Positions 46,598-56,259 of a DNA stretch of 59,676 bases are shown one piece after another. The stretch covers positions 3,509,465-3,569,140 of the forward strand of contig BFEA01000005.1 in NCBI GenBank assembly GCA_003427395.1. The letters are read 5' to 3'. The position numbers and the translations under genes are program-made. The stretch is from Chara braunii. Taxonomy: Eukaryota > Streptophyta > Charophyceae > Charales > Characeae. Each line of letters starts with the position of its first letter. Position 1 is the first letter of the stretch. Under the pieces are notes generated by a model. The model was not told the origin of the DNA. It saw only the letters and a program-made list of their open reading frames with translations, and did no database searches.

Positions 46598-47699
46598 GTG
46601 AGGTCCAACCTCCTCCATCTTCAGTTGGTTACAATGTTCCCCTGCTCAAAGCCGTTCTCAAATGTTCAAACTCAAGACTGGTCGTCTCGCAAAGTGCTGG
46701 AGGGGCCCGTTGCAGGAGTGTTGGAGACCGGGGCTAGCGAGTATCAATGTCATGCTTCGGAGGGTGCGTCCGTCGACTTTGAGAGCAAGAGTACAGTAGT
46801 TCCGGGGGAAGAGGAGGTGCATGATGTGCAACGAGAAGAGGAGACTCAACACTGGCCGCCTCCCAAAGTGTTGGAGGGGCCCGCTGCAGGAGTGTCGGAG
46901 ATCGGGGCTACCGAGCATCAATGTCATGCTTCAGAGGGTGCGTCCGTCAACTTTGAGAGCAAGAGTACAGCAGCTCCGAGGGAAGAGGAACTCTCACAGG
47001 AAGCGCGTGCTGTGCAGTGGAAAGAAGAGACTGAACACTGGCCGCCTCGCAAAGTGCTGGAGGGGCTCGATGCAGGAGTGTTGGAGACCGGGGGCTAGCG
47101 AGCATCAATATCATGCTTCGGAGGGTGCGTCCATCGACTTTGAGAGCAAGAGTACGACAGCTCCGGGGGAAGAGGAACTCTCACAGGAAGCGCATGTTGT
47201 GCAGAGGGAAGAGGAGCTTCTCCAGGGCTCATCGAAAAATACCATTAACATCGGGGACACCGAAGAGGTTTTGCACAGTGGGTCGCCACGGACGATGCAA
47301 GAGGGTGACGTTAAGGGAAGTCTGTGGATGTTTTTGGAAGGCAAAGACCGTGGGGAGGAAGGGCGTGCGTGGACGTTTGTGGAAGCTCGACTTCTTGGCG
47401 ATGAGGAAGGCGAAAAAGAACCCATGGTGGAAGCTCGTTTTTTTGGCGGTGAGGTGTCGATCGGTGTCCAGGATACCTTATCGGTTGTGCATATTGAGTC
47501 TAGGTTGACGATGCCTCTCCACATAGATCCAGAGCGGAAAGATCATGATTCTCCGTCCACCCGCTGCGGTGAAGAACAAAGTGATCGAGCGTCTGTCCTT
47601 ATTACCGGTCGGGAAATGGTACTTCATGAAGCCATCGAGTTGGTTAGCGACCTAGCTGCCATCGAGCTGGTTAGCGACATAGCCGTGGTCGAGGCTTAG
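46598..47699 (+). pseudogene. Three-unit repeat protein, one 1-base frameshift (unknown)
   Basis: A frame open from 46598 (first in-frame ATG near 46634) is broken once and then continues to TAG 47697. Units begin at TGG codons 46679, 46853 and 47039, spaced 58 and 62 codons. Each has KVLEG, AGV, HASEGAS, FESKST and then an acidic GEEE or REEE stretch. Unit three has five Gs at 47090-47094 where unit one has four, and that single base causes the frameshift. The C-terminal part has WMFLEG, WTFVEARLLG and MVEARFFGG repeats and a duplicated ELVSD. No domain is recognised. The lesion could be a sequencing error, so the gene may be intact; it could be host or transposon derived. Confidence 0.5.
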
Positions 47700-47775
47700 A
47701 ACATCAAATCCTCCGTGGACGTTGGCACAGTGGCGCGACAGGAGGCCGATTTCCCTCGACAGACTCCCGATCACG

Positions 47776-47918
47776 GTAAGATTTGTGAATAGTAGCATTC
47801 ACATATTTATCACTATTCAGCTCTCTGGTCATCCAGATTTATATGATGGGCTCATGTAGCTATTACCACTTGTTAAATAAAAGCTTGTGGGTTGTGGGTT
47901 GTTTTTTATGTTTTACAG
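47776..47918 (+). other. Candidate intron (GTAAG...TTTTACAG)
   Basis: A consensus donor GTAAGA at 47776 and acceptor TTTTACAG ending 47918 bound 143 bp of AT-rich sequence. It follows the repeat-protein frame and precedes a coding-like stretch. Confidence 0.4.
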
Positions 47919-48039
47919 GTGTGAGGTTGTCAATGTCCCTGCCCATGAAGCCTTCAAAAGCCATGCACGAAAAATCGTTTTCAGGGAGGTCATTGACCGC
48001 TTTACCGAAGAAGTCCTCGTCAAGTGTAGGGTTGTTTAA
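47919..48039 (+). CDS. Candidate terminal exon (unknown protein)
   Basis: After the acceptor, one frame reads EVVNVPAHEAFKSHARKIV and FREVIDRFTEEVLVKC before TAA at 48037, a helical, protein-like composition. Joining it to the upstream frame that ends at TAG 47697 would need a different frame upstream, so the gene model is incomplete. A second frame stays open to 48190 but is Gly/Ser/Val repeat-like. Confidence 0.3.
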
Positions 48040-48345
48040 AAGGGTCCAGATGCCTCGCCTTTCCGGAGGGTTAGTAGGTGTTATAGGCCATGGAGGCGGA
48101 GGGTCAGTAGGTGTCATAGGCCCTGGAACTGGTCCACGCACCTTGAAAATAGTAGGGGGTGGTGGAGGGGAGGGTCAGCAGGTGTCATAGGCCTTGTTAC
48201 AAGTTGCAGGTTAATGAGAGCACTCGAACAAACCTGGAGTTTATTCTGAGTTGCAGAGCGGCTGCTCCAAAAGGCTTAGCCTACCTAGAAAATAGCCAAC
48301 AAGGGAGAAATTCGATGTCACATTGATTTTAAGGGGGTTGGTCAC
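48040..48345. other. GGTGTCATAGGCC-rich repeated stretch
   Basis: (A/G)GTAGGTGT(C/T)ATAGGCC occurs at about 48070 and 48106, and a related CAGGTGTCATAGGCC at about 48178. Part of it (ATAGGCC...GTTACAAGTTGC) recurs right after the adapter at 48515. No gene is seen. Confidence 0.5.
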
Positions 48346-48382
48346 NNNNNNNNNNNNNNNNNNNNNNNNNNNNNNNNNNNNN
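48346..48382. other. Assembly gap (37 Ns)
   Basis: A run of 37 Ns. The open frame that runs across it is not meaningful. Confidence 0.99.
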
Positions 48383-48476
48383 ACTAACCAAACTTATACG
48401 GACGAAGGGACTCTACGTAACAACCGCTACAAACAAGTAGAACCAAAACAAGTCCCGTTTTCGGGCCCTTGCGGAC
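48383..48476. other. Stray 94-bp copy of pseudo-LTR sequence
   Basis: Matches 49564-49657 base for base and ends exactly at the adapter. It most likely comes from the other side of a mate-pair junction read and does not belong here. Confidence 0.85.
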
Positions 48477-48513
48477 CTGTCTCTTATACACATCTAGATG
48501 TGTATAAGAGACA
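48477..48513. other. Nextera mate-pair junction adapter
   Basis: CTGTCTCTTATACACATCT at 48477-48495 is the 19-base Tn5 mosaic end used in Nextera kits, followed by its reverse complement to 48513 (18 of 19 bases). Two mosaic ends back to back are the junction formed in mate-pair library circularisation. This is library sequence, not genome. Confidence 0.97.
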
Positions 48514-49296
48514 TATCATAGGCCCAGTAACAAGTTGCGGGTTGATGGGTCAGGTACTCCAAGCGATGGCGGTTGTTGATCTTGCGAGACCCATGGCACT
48601 GCCCACTTAGCAACACTTAGCAATGATTGTTTCGATTTATTCTTATTTATGTCGCTCCTCAGTTCATATTGCCAGCATAAATTTCTCTTGTTTATTTCGC
48701 TCCAACATGAATTTCGGCTTCGTTACAAAAGTGAACAATCAAAAGGTTCACTTTTAACGAAATGTGTATTCGACGGAGATTACAACCTGTCGCACCACCA
48801 TCCCCAAGATTAGGTACGACTACTGGGGAAGTTACCGCAAATCGACACATGCGCCTCTTTTCTTTGTAGCTCGCTCTTCCGCCCTTTTAATGTACTGCAC
48901 TTGATCGAGTATTCTGCCGAGGTTCGCCAAAGAACGCCTCGCTTCCTCTCATTCGATAGGATGAGCAACGCACCCTCCAACAAGTAAGTCTCCACCCCGC
49001 GGATCGCGTCACGCTATTTTCATCGAGAGGATGGACAAAATCGGAATGAATCTTCCCCCAGAATGCGGGGAGATTATCCGTGCCCCCGTGCAAAGGTCGC
49101 GCGGCATCAACCTATGAAACCGCGCGTTCATTGAACGCAGGTTTTCCGTTCAGAAACTGAACGGAATGCACGCGCGTGCAATGAATGCGACCGAACGCGG
49201 AGTTCAATTCCGCAAGGGAAAAAAAAAAGAAAAAAAAAAACTCGAAACATTCCGAAAAAAAAAATGTTATGAAGAAAAATAAAATAAACAACATTT
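48514..49296. other. Non-coding flank of Penelope-like element
   Basis: Contains hairpins at 48727-48757 (GTGAAC...GTTCAC) and 49144-49166 (TTCCGTTCAG, AAA, CTGAACGGAA), and repeated GAACGC words at 49125-49200. Related GAACGC hairpin sequence lies on the far side of the element at 55365-55405, so the element may have inserted into one repeat. Confidence 0.45.
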
Positions 49297-49906
49297 GTAT
49301 GGTCACGGAGAAAAACTCACGCAAGAGCAGAGTTCGTCAACACAATTTCAAAGAAGATGAGTTAACAAGACGTCAACACATATTCAAAGAAGATGAGTTA
49401 ACAAGTACAATCGTATGATATTACAGGTACACCAACATCGTTCCACCGCTCCCAGAAACCACCATTCGTACCGCAAACCCAACGTCCGCTGTCATAGTCG
49501 TCAACATCCCGGAATGTCAACGCTACTAATTAGCAGACCCCCGTAAGAGATCGAGTAGATTGCACTAACCAAACTTATACGGACGAAGGGACTCTACGTA
49601 ACAACCGCTACAAACAAGTAGAACCAAAACAAGTCCCGTTTTCGGGCCCTTGCGGACCGGTACGGGTACCCATCGCGCCTCCGTCATTATCGAAAGACCA
49701 GCTAAACAGGTAGAACCAACAAAAACTAGCTAAACAAGCAGAACCAAAAAAAGAAGACTCCATTACCGGGCCCTCGTGGACCGGTACGGGTACCCTTCGC
49801 ACCTCCGTCATTATCCGAAAGCTGGCCACTGAAACCTTAACCATACAAAATCCGATTGCAATACTGTCCGAACATACACAAAAAAGACTACAAAGTAGTA
49901 CACATC
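49297..49906 (-). repeat. Pseudo-LTR, downstream copy
   Basis: 610-bp direct repeat of 54291-54900 with few differences, lying just 3' of the RT on the minus strand. It includes two close copies of AAAGAAGATGAGTTAACAAG at 49351 and 49386, and two related CGGGCCCT.G.GGACCGGTA segments near 49644 and 49768. Confidence 0.85.
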
Positions 49907-49983
49907 AGAACCCTGTGCGAGCATGAAAATCAGTGTCAGCAAATAGGACTCCCTGTCTGACAAGCAAACTACAATTTTTTTCC

Positions 49984-52096
49984 TCATTCCAACAACCTGA
50001 GCGTCTGTTTCCAGACCTCATCCCTCTGAAAGGCAAATCTTTGCAGTACTCTTCCAAAGAATTCCATCGGGCAGTCTTTCAATCTTAACTCCCGTTTCAA
50101 GGATAACACTCGTCGTGGGATCTCACTCCGGATAGACGTGTTTTGGTCAATTCGGTGCGGATAACTGCTAATAGTTGTGCTCTTCTGTTGTTTGGTTCCC
50201 CAAGATAAAAAGGACTGTCCATTTTTTATCTCCAACTCACCGTCACACCATATGCTATGCTCATTCCTTGACATTTGAACACATCCCAAATATGGAAAGT
50301 TGTCACGACTTTTTATAATGCAACCTAAGAAGTCAACCGCTCTAGCCAATGACGCTGTCACCAGAATCCATCGTCAGTTCGCTTGAGGCTCAGTTCTTTT
50401 TATAATGCAGACCAGATCCATCGTCAGTTCGCTTGAGGCTCAGTTCTTTTGGGTAACAACATTCAAACCCCTTTAACACTCTTTCAAGTGTCGTCCCAGC
50501 CAATGACGCTGTCACCAGAATCACGTCATTAACAAGCCGCACACCAAACACCTGGCGGTCATACTTCCCCAAGCTATTCACAAAGGAATACTCAGCGTAG
50601 GCACAAAGTATACAGGCTAGCGGGGGGCTTGTAGTCTTACCCATCGGGAGGCCTACATCCTGTCTGAGGAGGACCCCAGTAGCAAATGTGTAGGTATGTC
50701 GAAGTTCGATTTGCACAAATTTCAGCATATCCTGAAGATGCAGCATTCTCCAATGATCACTGCCCGTCGTTTTTCCAAAGGAGCATCCCTTTCCTCTGCC
50801 GTTAACCCGCACAAACTGACGACCTTTCCTCTGATGAAAGTCCACGACCCACTCGACAGCTTTCAAAATATCCTGATGTGGAAGGCGACTAAACATGTCT
50901 TTTATATCAAAGGCATGGATAGTCACTTCCGGCTATAAGTCAACTTGGTGAATCCTTTTACTGATCTTCTCCAATCTCGTGACTAGCTAAGAGACCGCAG
51001 GAAGGTTAAAATGCCATCCGGCAGGCAGTTTTGACAACAAAAAGTTCAGACCCTTGGCGACCACTCTACCCATGCGAATCATTGGTTCGCTATAGGTAGG
51101 ACAGATGGGCCGGTAACGCTTTAGGTCCTTGTGTTTTGGAATCACGTACGCTGCGCCTACCTTCCCATTCCTATCCCATCTGGCAAACTTACTCAAACCT
51201 GCACGCTCCACATCCTCACGTATTTCACGCAAAACCACGCTCTCAGGTACCGACATAATTCTATACCCAGGATTGCGAACAAAGGTGCCCATCATCGCAT
51301 TATAATAAATGCTAGGACACATGACCAAAGTCTCGCCAGGGTTACGCTCAAGAGGGGTCAATACGAGCCCGTCGAACTGTTGCTTCACCTTTTTCACTTC
51401 GCCAATCGTCAATTGCCCAGTTGAAATACTTCCATCACTCAAACAACCAGTTAATGCATCATCAAATATCGAGGGCAAATTGCCCTGAAAATTTCTCCAC
51501 GACCGAAAACCATCCAAAATCTTTGTCCGCAACAGGCATACGCGATCAACAATCTGAGCTTTCGGAATATTATTCGCATTTACCAACGGAGGGTGATCTA
51601 CCTGATCCTTGCCAAGGCGAAAATGCACGTGCCCATCCACTCGCAGGTAGGGCAATCCTGCACAATGGCAGGTAAGCACCTGCCGAGTTGCAGCAACTCG
51701 GTGGTTGTGCAAAAATCCGGCAATTGCCTGGTTCTTCTGCCAGACTATCCGGGTCTTCATACGTGCATGACGCAAGAAACAAGTAGGAAGGTCACAACTC
51801 ATCAGCGAATCATTAACCAGCTTACGAAGTTGACAAAGCCTGATCCTATTGTCAAATTTGACTTTAATCAACAGATCAGAACTTAGACTGAGATCAAACT
51901 TCTCCAAGAATACTCGAGCCAACAGACGACGCAGGTATTTCCTTGTTGATTTTTTGGAAAAATATTTTACAACTTTATACACACGTAACAAGGAACGCAT
52001 ACCACATTTATAGAAATCCGATAGTGTCCTAGGGTTCTTCAGGAGGGAGATGAATACCCTCTTCAAATACGTGCACCGTGGTTTCCAAACCTTCAC
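49984..52096 (-). pseudogene. Penelope-like RT domain with CxC linker, broken
   Basis: Frame open 52096-50987, continuing after TAG 50989 (and a second TAG near 50935) through 50926-50390, then a rearranged gap, then 50361-49984. TCHCAG (Cys codons 51670-51668 and 51664-51662) is the CxC motif of N-terminal-endonuclease Penelope-like elements. RT signs in order are YVIPKHKD with RYRPI (near 51150-51100), FDIKDMFSRLPH with the first catalytic Asp, GLPMGKTTSPPLA, then RLVNDVILV where R(Y/F)xDD is expected, so the first Asp of the pair is Asn. FLGCIIKSRDN belongs to the thumb. It would copy element RNA at a nicked target. The region between CxC and RT1 is long enough for the reported insertion-in-fingers part, but I cannot place it. 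Confidence 0.8.
50345..50525. repeat. Local duplication within RT
   Basis: ATCCATCGTCAGTTCGCTTG and following bases occur at 50367 and 50412, and CCAATGACGCTGTCACCAGA at 50347 and 50500. The two duplications overlap and break the RT frame between motif C and the thumb. This could be a templated repair scar or a misassembly. Confidence 0.75.
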
Positions 52097-52166
52097 CTAT
52101 TCGATCACCAAAGAACCCCCGTTTTCAAGCAAAGACTTGCACTGCCGAAGATGTTGCTTGCCCGAT

Positions 52167-52901
52167 TTAGTCAACACTACCGATGCCCCAAAGGCAAGTG
52201 ACGCACCTGCCAAATATTCCCCCCACTCGAATACACCTCAAACTTACATTACCTGCATCGACATGTTCGCTCAAAATCTGAAAAAGACTAAGCCTCCAAT
52301 CTTCGTCATTACCTGTACGAAATCGCACTGGCGCGATCGTATGTGGGCTATCGGCAACCAGTCCCGTTCGTTCTCTTTCCCTCCTTCCTCTACTACGTGT
52401 CTTACCAGGACCACCACGAGAGTGCTTAGTGCCCGAAGTGTTAAGATAGGGTGACCACTAACGAATATACACCTCCTCCAACTTCGTCAACTCATCACTG
52501 GCTATGGAGTCAACGGGAATCAGAACATAATTCCCTATGCCAAAGGTGCTCAGCCACCTATAGAAATGGTTTTGGCTTCGAGTACGGCATGCGTACAAAT
52601 GTTCCCGCCAGCGAACGTTGATGTGTCTAGTGGTTTTTTCCACATATTGTGACTTACAATACGGGGGAATAGCAACGTAAACACAATTGGTAATATTAAC
52701 GAAATCACTACCAAACTTCTCGTAGAGCCTCACCCATGCACTAATGCACTTCCTCGTCCATCGAAACACTCCATGTAATGACAATCGAACGACAATCAAT
52801 CGGAGGAGTTCCTCCACCCCAAAATCAATACAGGTACTGGTTGCCCTCCACTTCGACAAACAGTTCAAAATCTCCCAAAGATCGGCAATCCCAAAGCCGC
52901 T
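52167..52901 (-). pseudogene. GIY-YIG endonuclease domain of Penelope-like element
   Basis: In the same frame as the SAP-like part, after TGA 52904. The core CVYVAIPPYCKSQYVEKTTR followed by HINVRWREHL matches the GIY...YIG pattern with VYV and YVE; the usual Gly of YIG is Glu, and Arg and the Glu-His pair are present. It continues through LTKLEEVYIR, TAG 52460, then WSPYLNTSG, where a family member would read on, until TAA 52169. A frameshift between about 52240 and 52170, perhaps at the six-base G run 52214-52219 region, joins it to the RT frame (YLAGASLAFG and SGKQHLRQCKS lie between). It nicks target DNA in active elements; this copy has lost the frame. Confidence 0.72.
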
Positions 52902-54128
52902 TCACCCCTCGGCATCCTCCTTCCTTTCCTCCACGGCTGTCTCAGTAATCATGACCTGCGGCGGAGGGGCTGCCTCCTCCTCATGGTCCGAGCCATATGC
53001 TTCATACGTATGATGCGCAACTATATCAAAAATCGCTTCGAACTTACCGTTATAGGGAATGTCTTCGTCCTTACAGATGTTCTGTAGCACGATCGCATCC
53101 AAGGACTTAAGTTCGTGCAAGACTTGCTTCTCGTACTTGAGTCGTCCGATAGTACCAATAGCGGCCGGTATCTTCTTCCGTATCGACCCCGGAGTCTTCT
53201 GCGGTGACAGCACGCTTATCTTGCCTTTGGACTGGGCTCGAGTGATTCTCCCCGTCAATTGCCCAGGCTTCATGCTCGCTCTCTTCGGTGTATGTTTGGG
53301 AGGCAATTCCATCGGTGGGCTTCGTTCGAAGACGGGTTCCGCTCCTCTCTTCCGTTTCTCGGAGAGACTCAGGTTACGTGTGCGAGGACTCAATTCATCC
53401 GTCTCACTGCTGCTTGCATTAGTTTCCGGATCAGAGTGGCTGGTACCAGCCACCTTTTGTTTACCCTTCAAGACGGCTTGGCACAGTTCTCCAATAGCGC
53501 TCCGGAGATCGCCCTTGACATCTCCACGCAGCTCTCCAACGCGCAATGCAACTTGTATGTCCAAGTTCTTATTCATCTCCTCCAACCGCTCGGCCTCCTT
53601 ACGTGTTTTTTCCTCCTTCTTTTTCTTACGCTCCTTCTCCAATCGTTCGGCTTCACTCCGCTCCCTTTCCTTCTCCGCTCGTTCTGCTGCTTGCTTCTTC
53701 TCGATCTTCCTCCTCTCTTTATCGGCCTTCTTCTGTTGCTCACGTTCCACAAATTGACACACGGCGGCCACACTCTTCCCGATCTCTGCTACCTTCGAGT
53801 GTATACTGTCGCCAGAGGAGGATGCTTGTCGGAGATACCCTCGATCAAATCGTGAAGGTGAGTGTGACCGGCCTCGAAAAGAGTCCGACGACGTTGCCGG
53901 TCGAGCCTGTCTGCGGGGTTGTGGGCATTGATTGGCATAATGCCCAGGCTCCCCACAATTAAAGCATGTAGGTGGGCCCCTCCTCGGTCCACAATCGTAG
54001 GCTCCGCGCTCACCCCCACTGTAGTCACGCCGATCACCTCCCTACCCTCCACGCTTATCACCGCGATTGATTCTATCAAAATCTCTCTGGTCCTATCCAA
54101 ATTCCCTACGATCATCATTTCCCGCCAT
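52902..54128 (-). pseudogene. N-terminal part of Penelope-like ORF: RG-rich, zinc knuckle, coiled coil, SAP-like
   Basis: From ATG 54128 the frame runs to TGA 52904 with two TAGs (54095 and 54044). An Arg/Gly/Asp-rich segment is followed by CFNCGEPGHYANQC (codons 53966-53925), a textbook CX2CX4HX4C knuckle. Then comes a Lys/Glu coiled coil (about 53750-53560), a basic Ser/Pro linker, and LKSLDAIVLQNICKDEDIPY with NGK (about 53120-53004), which fits a SAP motif that binds AT-rich DNA. The arrangement suggests RNA binding by the knuckle and chromatin or DNA targeting by SAP. The frame continues past TGA 52904 directly into the endonuclease, so it was one long protein. Confidence 0.7.
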
Positions 54129-54290
54129 TTCGCCAGTTGCTCACAACGGAGGCTTCATAACCATGTACACAGACGTCCCCTCATTAGACGATAAAACGTA
54201 ACACGTAGTACGTAATACGTAACTACAAGGTAATTGTGCTCACTTATCTCAGTATCGTGACTCCGAGACAGTTCACACGCGTCGTCGACA

Positions 54291-54900
54291 GTATGGTCAC
54301 GGAGAAAAAATCATGCAAAAGCAGAGTTCGTCAACACAATTTCAAAGAAGATGAGTTAACAAGACGTCAACACATATTCAAAGAAGATGAGTTAACAAGT
54401 ACAATCGTATGATATTACAGGTACACCAACATCGTTCCACCGCTCCCAGAAACCACCGTTCGTACCGCAAACCCAACGTCCGCAGTCGTAGTCGTCAACA
54501 TCCCGGAATGTCAACGCTACCGATTAGCAGACCCCCGTAAGAGATCGAGTAGATTGCACTAACCAAACTTATACGGACTAAGGGACTCTACGTAACAACC
54601 GCTACAAACAAGTAGAACCAAAACAAGTCCCGTTTCCGGGCCCTTGCGGACCGGTACGGGTACCCATCGCGCCTCCGTCATTATCGAAAGACCAGCTAAA
54701 CAGGTAGAACCAACAAAAACTAGCTAAACAAGCAGGACCAAAAAAAGAAGACCCCATTACCGGGCCCTCGCGGACCGGTACGGGTACCCTTCGCACCTCC
54801 GTCATTATCCGAAAGCTGGCCACTTAAACCTTAACCATACAAAATCCGATTCCAATACTGTCCCAACATACACAAAAAAGACTACAAAGTAGTACACATC
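54291..54900 (-). repeat. Pseudo-LTR, upstream copy
   Basis: Counterpart of 49297-49906, starting GTATGGTCACGGAGAAAAA, and on the 5' side of the minus-strand ORF, 163 bases before ATG 54128. Confidence 0.85.
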
Positions 54901-54905
54901 ACAGC

Positions 54906-55365
54906 CCTGCCTGAGCATTACATCCAAATTCGTTACCAAATTGGAAATAAAAATAGAAAACAGAAAATAGAAAAAAGTAAAAAGAGAATTGAAATTAGTG
55001 AATGCGCGAGTACATTTGTGACACCGCCATCTTTGGTGATTTGTTTTTGTTTTTTGGAAGAGCCAAATGCCCTAAAAATTCACAGATGTGTATTTCACAT
55101 TATAAAAAACTCATGACAAAAATGTAAAAAAATAATATATTTTTCTAGGTGGCGAAATAAAGTGAAAACAGAAAATAAAAAGTAAAAAAATGAGTGGGCG
55201 AACACGATTTGACACCGCCATCTTTGGCGATTTTTCTTTTTTTTTTGCCTTAGCATAATGACTCCAAAATTAACAGGCATGTACCCCACATCATAGAGAA
55301 CTCATAAAACAAAAATCAAAAAAAAAAAGTTATTTTTAGGCATCGAAGAAAAAATATTAATGAAC
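54906..55365. mobile_element. Truncated reverse copy of the AT-rich MITE
   Basis: Reverse-complement match to 31560-32075, beginning GCCTGAGCATTACATCC against GCCTGGGCACTACATCC in the other copy's orientation. It has the same two internal units, each with GACACCGCCATCTTTGG(T/C)G. The GC-rich ends with the hAT termini are missing. It abuts the Penelope-like element directly. Confidence 0.75.
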
Positions 55366-56259
55366 GCCATTCAATTTTGAACGCGAATTTAAATCCGCGT
55401 TCAAACACACATTCTCTCTCTCTCTCTCTCTCTCCCCCGTACACTTACTCTGGAACTGCACCCATATTAGCATATAATGAGAATGTGCCTTCCGCTAAGA
55501 TACGGGAAAGTATATCAAAGTCTCATGCAGAGGGTCGTGCAAGCACCAATCTCCAAATGTGTAAAATGTGAATGAACCTTCCACTCGAATGTGGCCAGGT
55601 GCAACCCCTCGATGACCACTCACATCGAAAGGGGTGGTATTGGGACGACATAATTAGTAACAAGTGAGGAAAAGCAGCGAACAGGATGAACAGAAAGTGC
55701 GACAATGATCACGAGGAGTAAATTCCGCGAAGACGGCTAGCACGACGGGCATGGCCAGCATGAACACCCTCACGACGACCTCCCCGCGAAGATTGGCCGA
55801 CACCACAACGAACTTTCCTCATGAAGTCCTCCTAAAGCGAGTATACACGTTTCATCTCCTCTACTAACCTCCTTTCCCCCTCTCCCTTGTCAAACCGGGC
55901 TCTACGCCCGCGGTCGTACTTACCAAACGTAAAAAAGTGAGAACGAATTTACCGCTCGAACATAGCCAAATGCATCTCCTATTTCCCTACAGCTCCTATC
56001 GCCTTCTGTAAGGTACGTACTCTGCCCCCTCACACTCTTGTTTTCCTACATGCTCCCTCATCTCCCTCTTTGATCATCACCTTCATCTTCTTCTCCTCAC
56101 CTTCGACTCTTTCACTTCCTTCTCAATCCCTTTCTGTCAAGCCAGTTCCTAAGTCGACCGCAGCTTAATACGCTGACACTAAGCAATCCGATGCTCAAGT
56201 GCCAAATCCGGCCCACGCATTCGACTCGCAGCATGTCAAAACCCAAAAATTGAGTCTTC
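55366..56259. other. Non-coding, nothing recognised
   Basis: Starts with a GAACGCG...CCGCGTTCAA hairpin (about 55378-55405) and a short (CT)n at 55411-55434. No gene is seen. Confidence 0.5.

Larger units (their letters stand above)
49297..54905 (-). mobile_element. Penelope-like element with N-terminal GIY-YIG (Chlamys/Naiad-like)
   Basis: Direct repeats of 610 bp (49297-49906 and 54291-54900, constant offset 4994, no indel seen) bracket a minus-strand coding region. These fit the pseudo-LTRs made by tandem insertion of Penelope-like elements. Domain order is RG-rich N-terminus, CCHC knuckle, coiled coil, SAP-like motif, GIY-YIG endonuclease, a CHC motif, then RT. Canonical Penelope elements have the endonuclease after RT. 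The permuted order with a CxC linker defines the Naiad/Chlamys clade, and Chlamys is the green-lineage branch. No CCHH motif is seen near the endonuclease, as described for Chlamys. The coding region has several stops, at least one frameshift and a local duplication, so this copy is dead. Confidence 0.8.

Noticed and set aside
46183-46737. 184-codon open frame starting just after the second element's 3' LTR
   Set aside because: No recognisable motif; it overlaps the repeat-protein frame in another phase and begins at the insertion edge, so I could not support it as a gene.
48323-48610. 95-codon plus-strand open frame
   Set aside because: Runs through 37 Ns and a sequencing-library adapter.
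53059-53962. Long plus-strand open frames (up to 232 codons) opposite the Penelope-like N-terminus
   Set aside because: They mirror the Lys/Glu coiled-coil coding strand and are rich in Ser, Leu and Phe; the minus-strand frame carries the zinc knuckle, SAP-like and endonuclease motifs.
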